NCBI GenBank assembly: GCA_020091685.1
Contig: CM034599.1
Span: 4,806,836 to 4,870,835, forward strand
Source of the DNA: Lutjanus erythropterus
Taxonomy: Eukaryota > Chordata > Actinopteri > Lutjaniformes > Lutjanidae
Direction of reading: 5' to 3'
Length of the DNA: 64,000 nt
The notes beneath the pieces are model-generated. The model worked only from the letters and a program-made list of their open reading frames with translations. It was not told the origin of the DNA and ran no database searches. The position numbers were made by a program, and so were the translations under genes. The stretch's first letter is position 1, and each line of letters begins with the position of its first letter. Below, piece after piece: positions 47,741 through 64,000 of this stretch.

Positions 47741-64000
<16,260 letters not shown>

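Overview
This is nuclear DNA from a ray-finned fish, most likely a percomorph teleost. The genes are split by short introns, and spliced proteins match vertebrate families over nearly their full length. The spaces are filled with short inverted-repeat DNA transposons, Tc1 relics and CA/CT/AGC microsatellites typical of such genomes. There are no operons, CRISPR arrays, rRNA or tRNA genes that I can see.

Layout. The 5' third-of-a-kilobase of coding sequence of piwil1 lies at 111-2280 on the minus strand, and the gene runs off the left edge. After an intergenic gap comes ficd (plus strand, 6997-9458), then sart3 (minus, 14294-24408, 19 coding exons), then iscu (plus, 25135-26936), divergently paired with sart3. 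A single-exon leucine-rich-repeat membrane protein I cannot name follows (minus, 28476-29837), then a transposon-rich gap. Next is tmem119 (minus, 37086-37832, probable 5' non-coding exon near 41.8-42.0 kb). Last is coro1c (minus, 47741-56676, nine coding exons seen; the first ~65 codons are not found and probably lie beyond 64000). The order ficd-sart3-iscu-tmem119-coro1c matches the conserved vertebrate block on human 12q23-24; the LRR gene inside it and piwil1 beside it are the local differences.

The genes do not form one pathway: piRNA silencing (piwil1), BiP AMPylation in the ER (ficd), U4/U6 snRNP recycling (sart3), Fe-S cluster assembly (iscu), a type I membrane protein (tmem119) and actin regulation (coro1c). 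What ties neighbours together is promoter and 3'-end geometry. sart3 and iscu share a ~730-bp divergent promoter with four perfect TCTCGCGAGA palindromes, and ficd and sart3 converge tail to tail.

I found no convincing unknown multi-gene system. The points most worth a second look are the CGCG-palindrome promoter, the unnamed LRR receptor-like gene, a family of TTAA-ended foldback elements (one probably in the ficd 3'UTR), a TIR-bounded transposon with a psq-type helix-turn-helix reading frame, an orphan candidate exon at 33886-34104, and a GC-AG intron in sart3.
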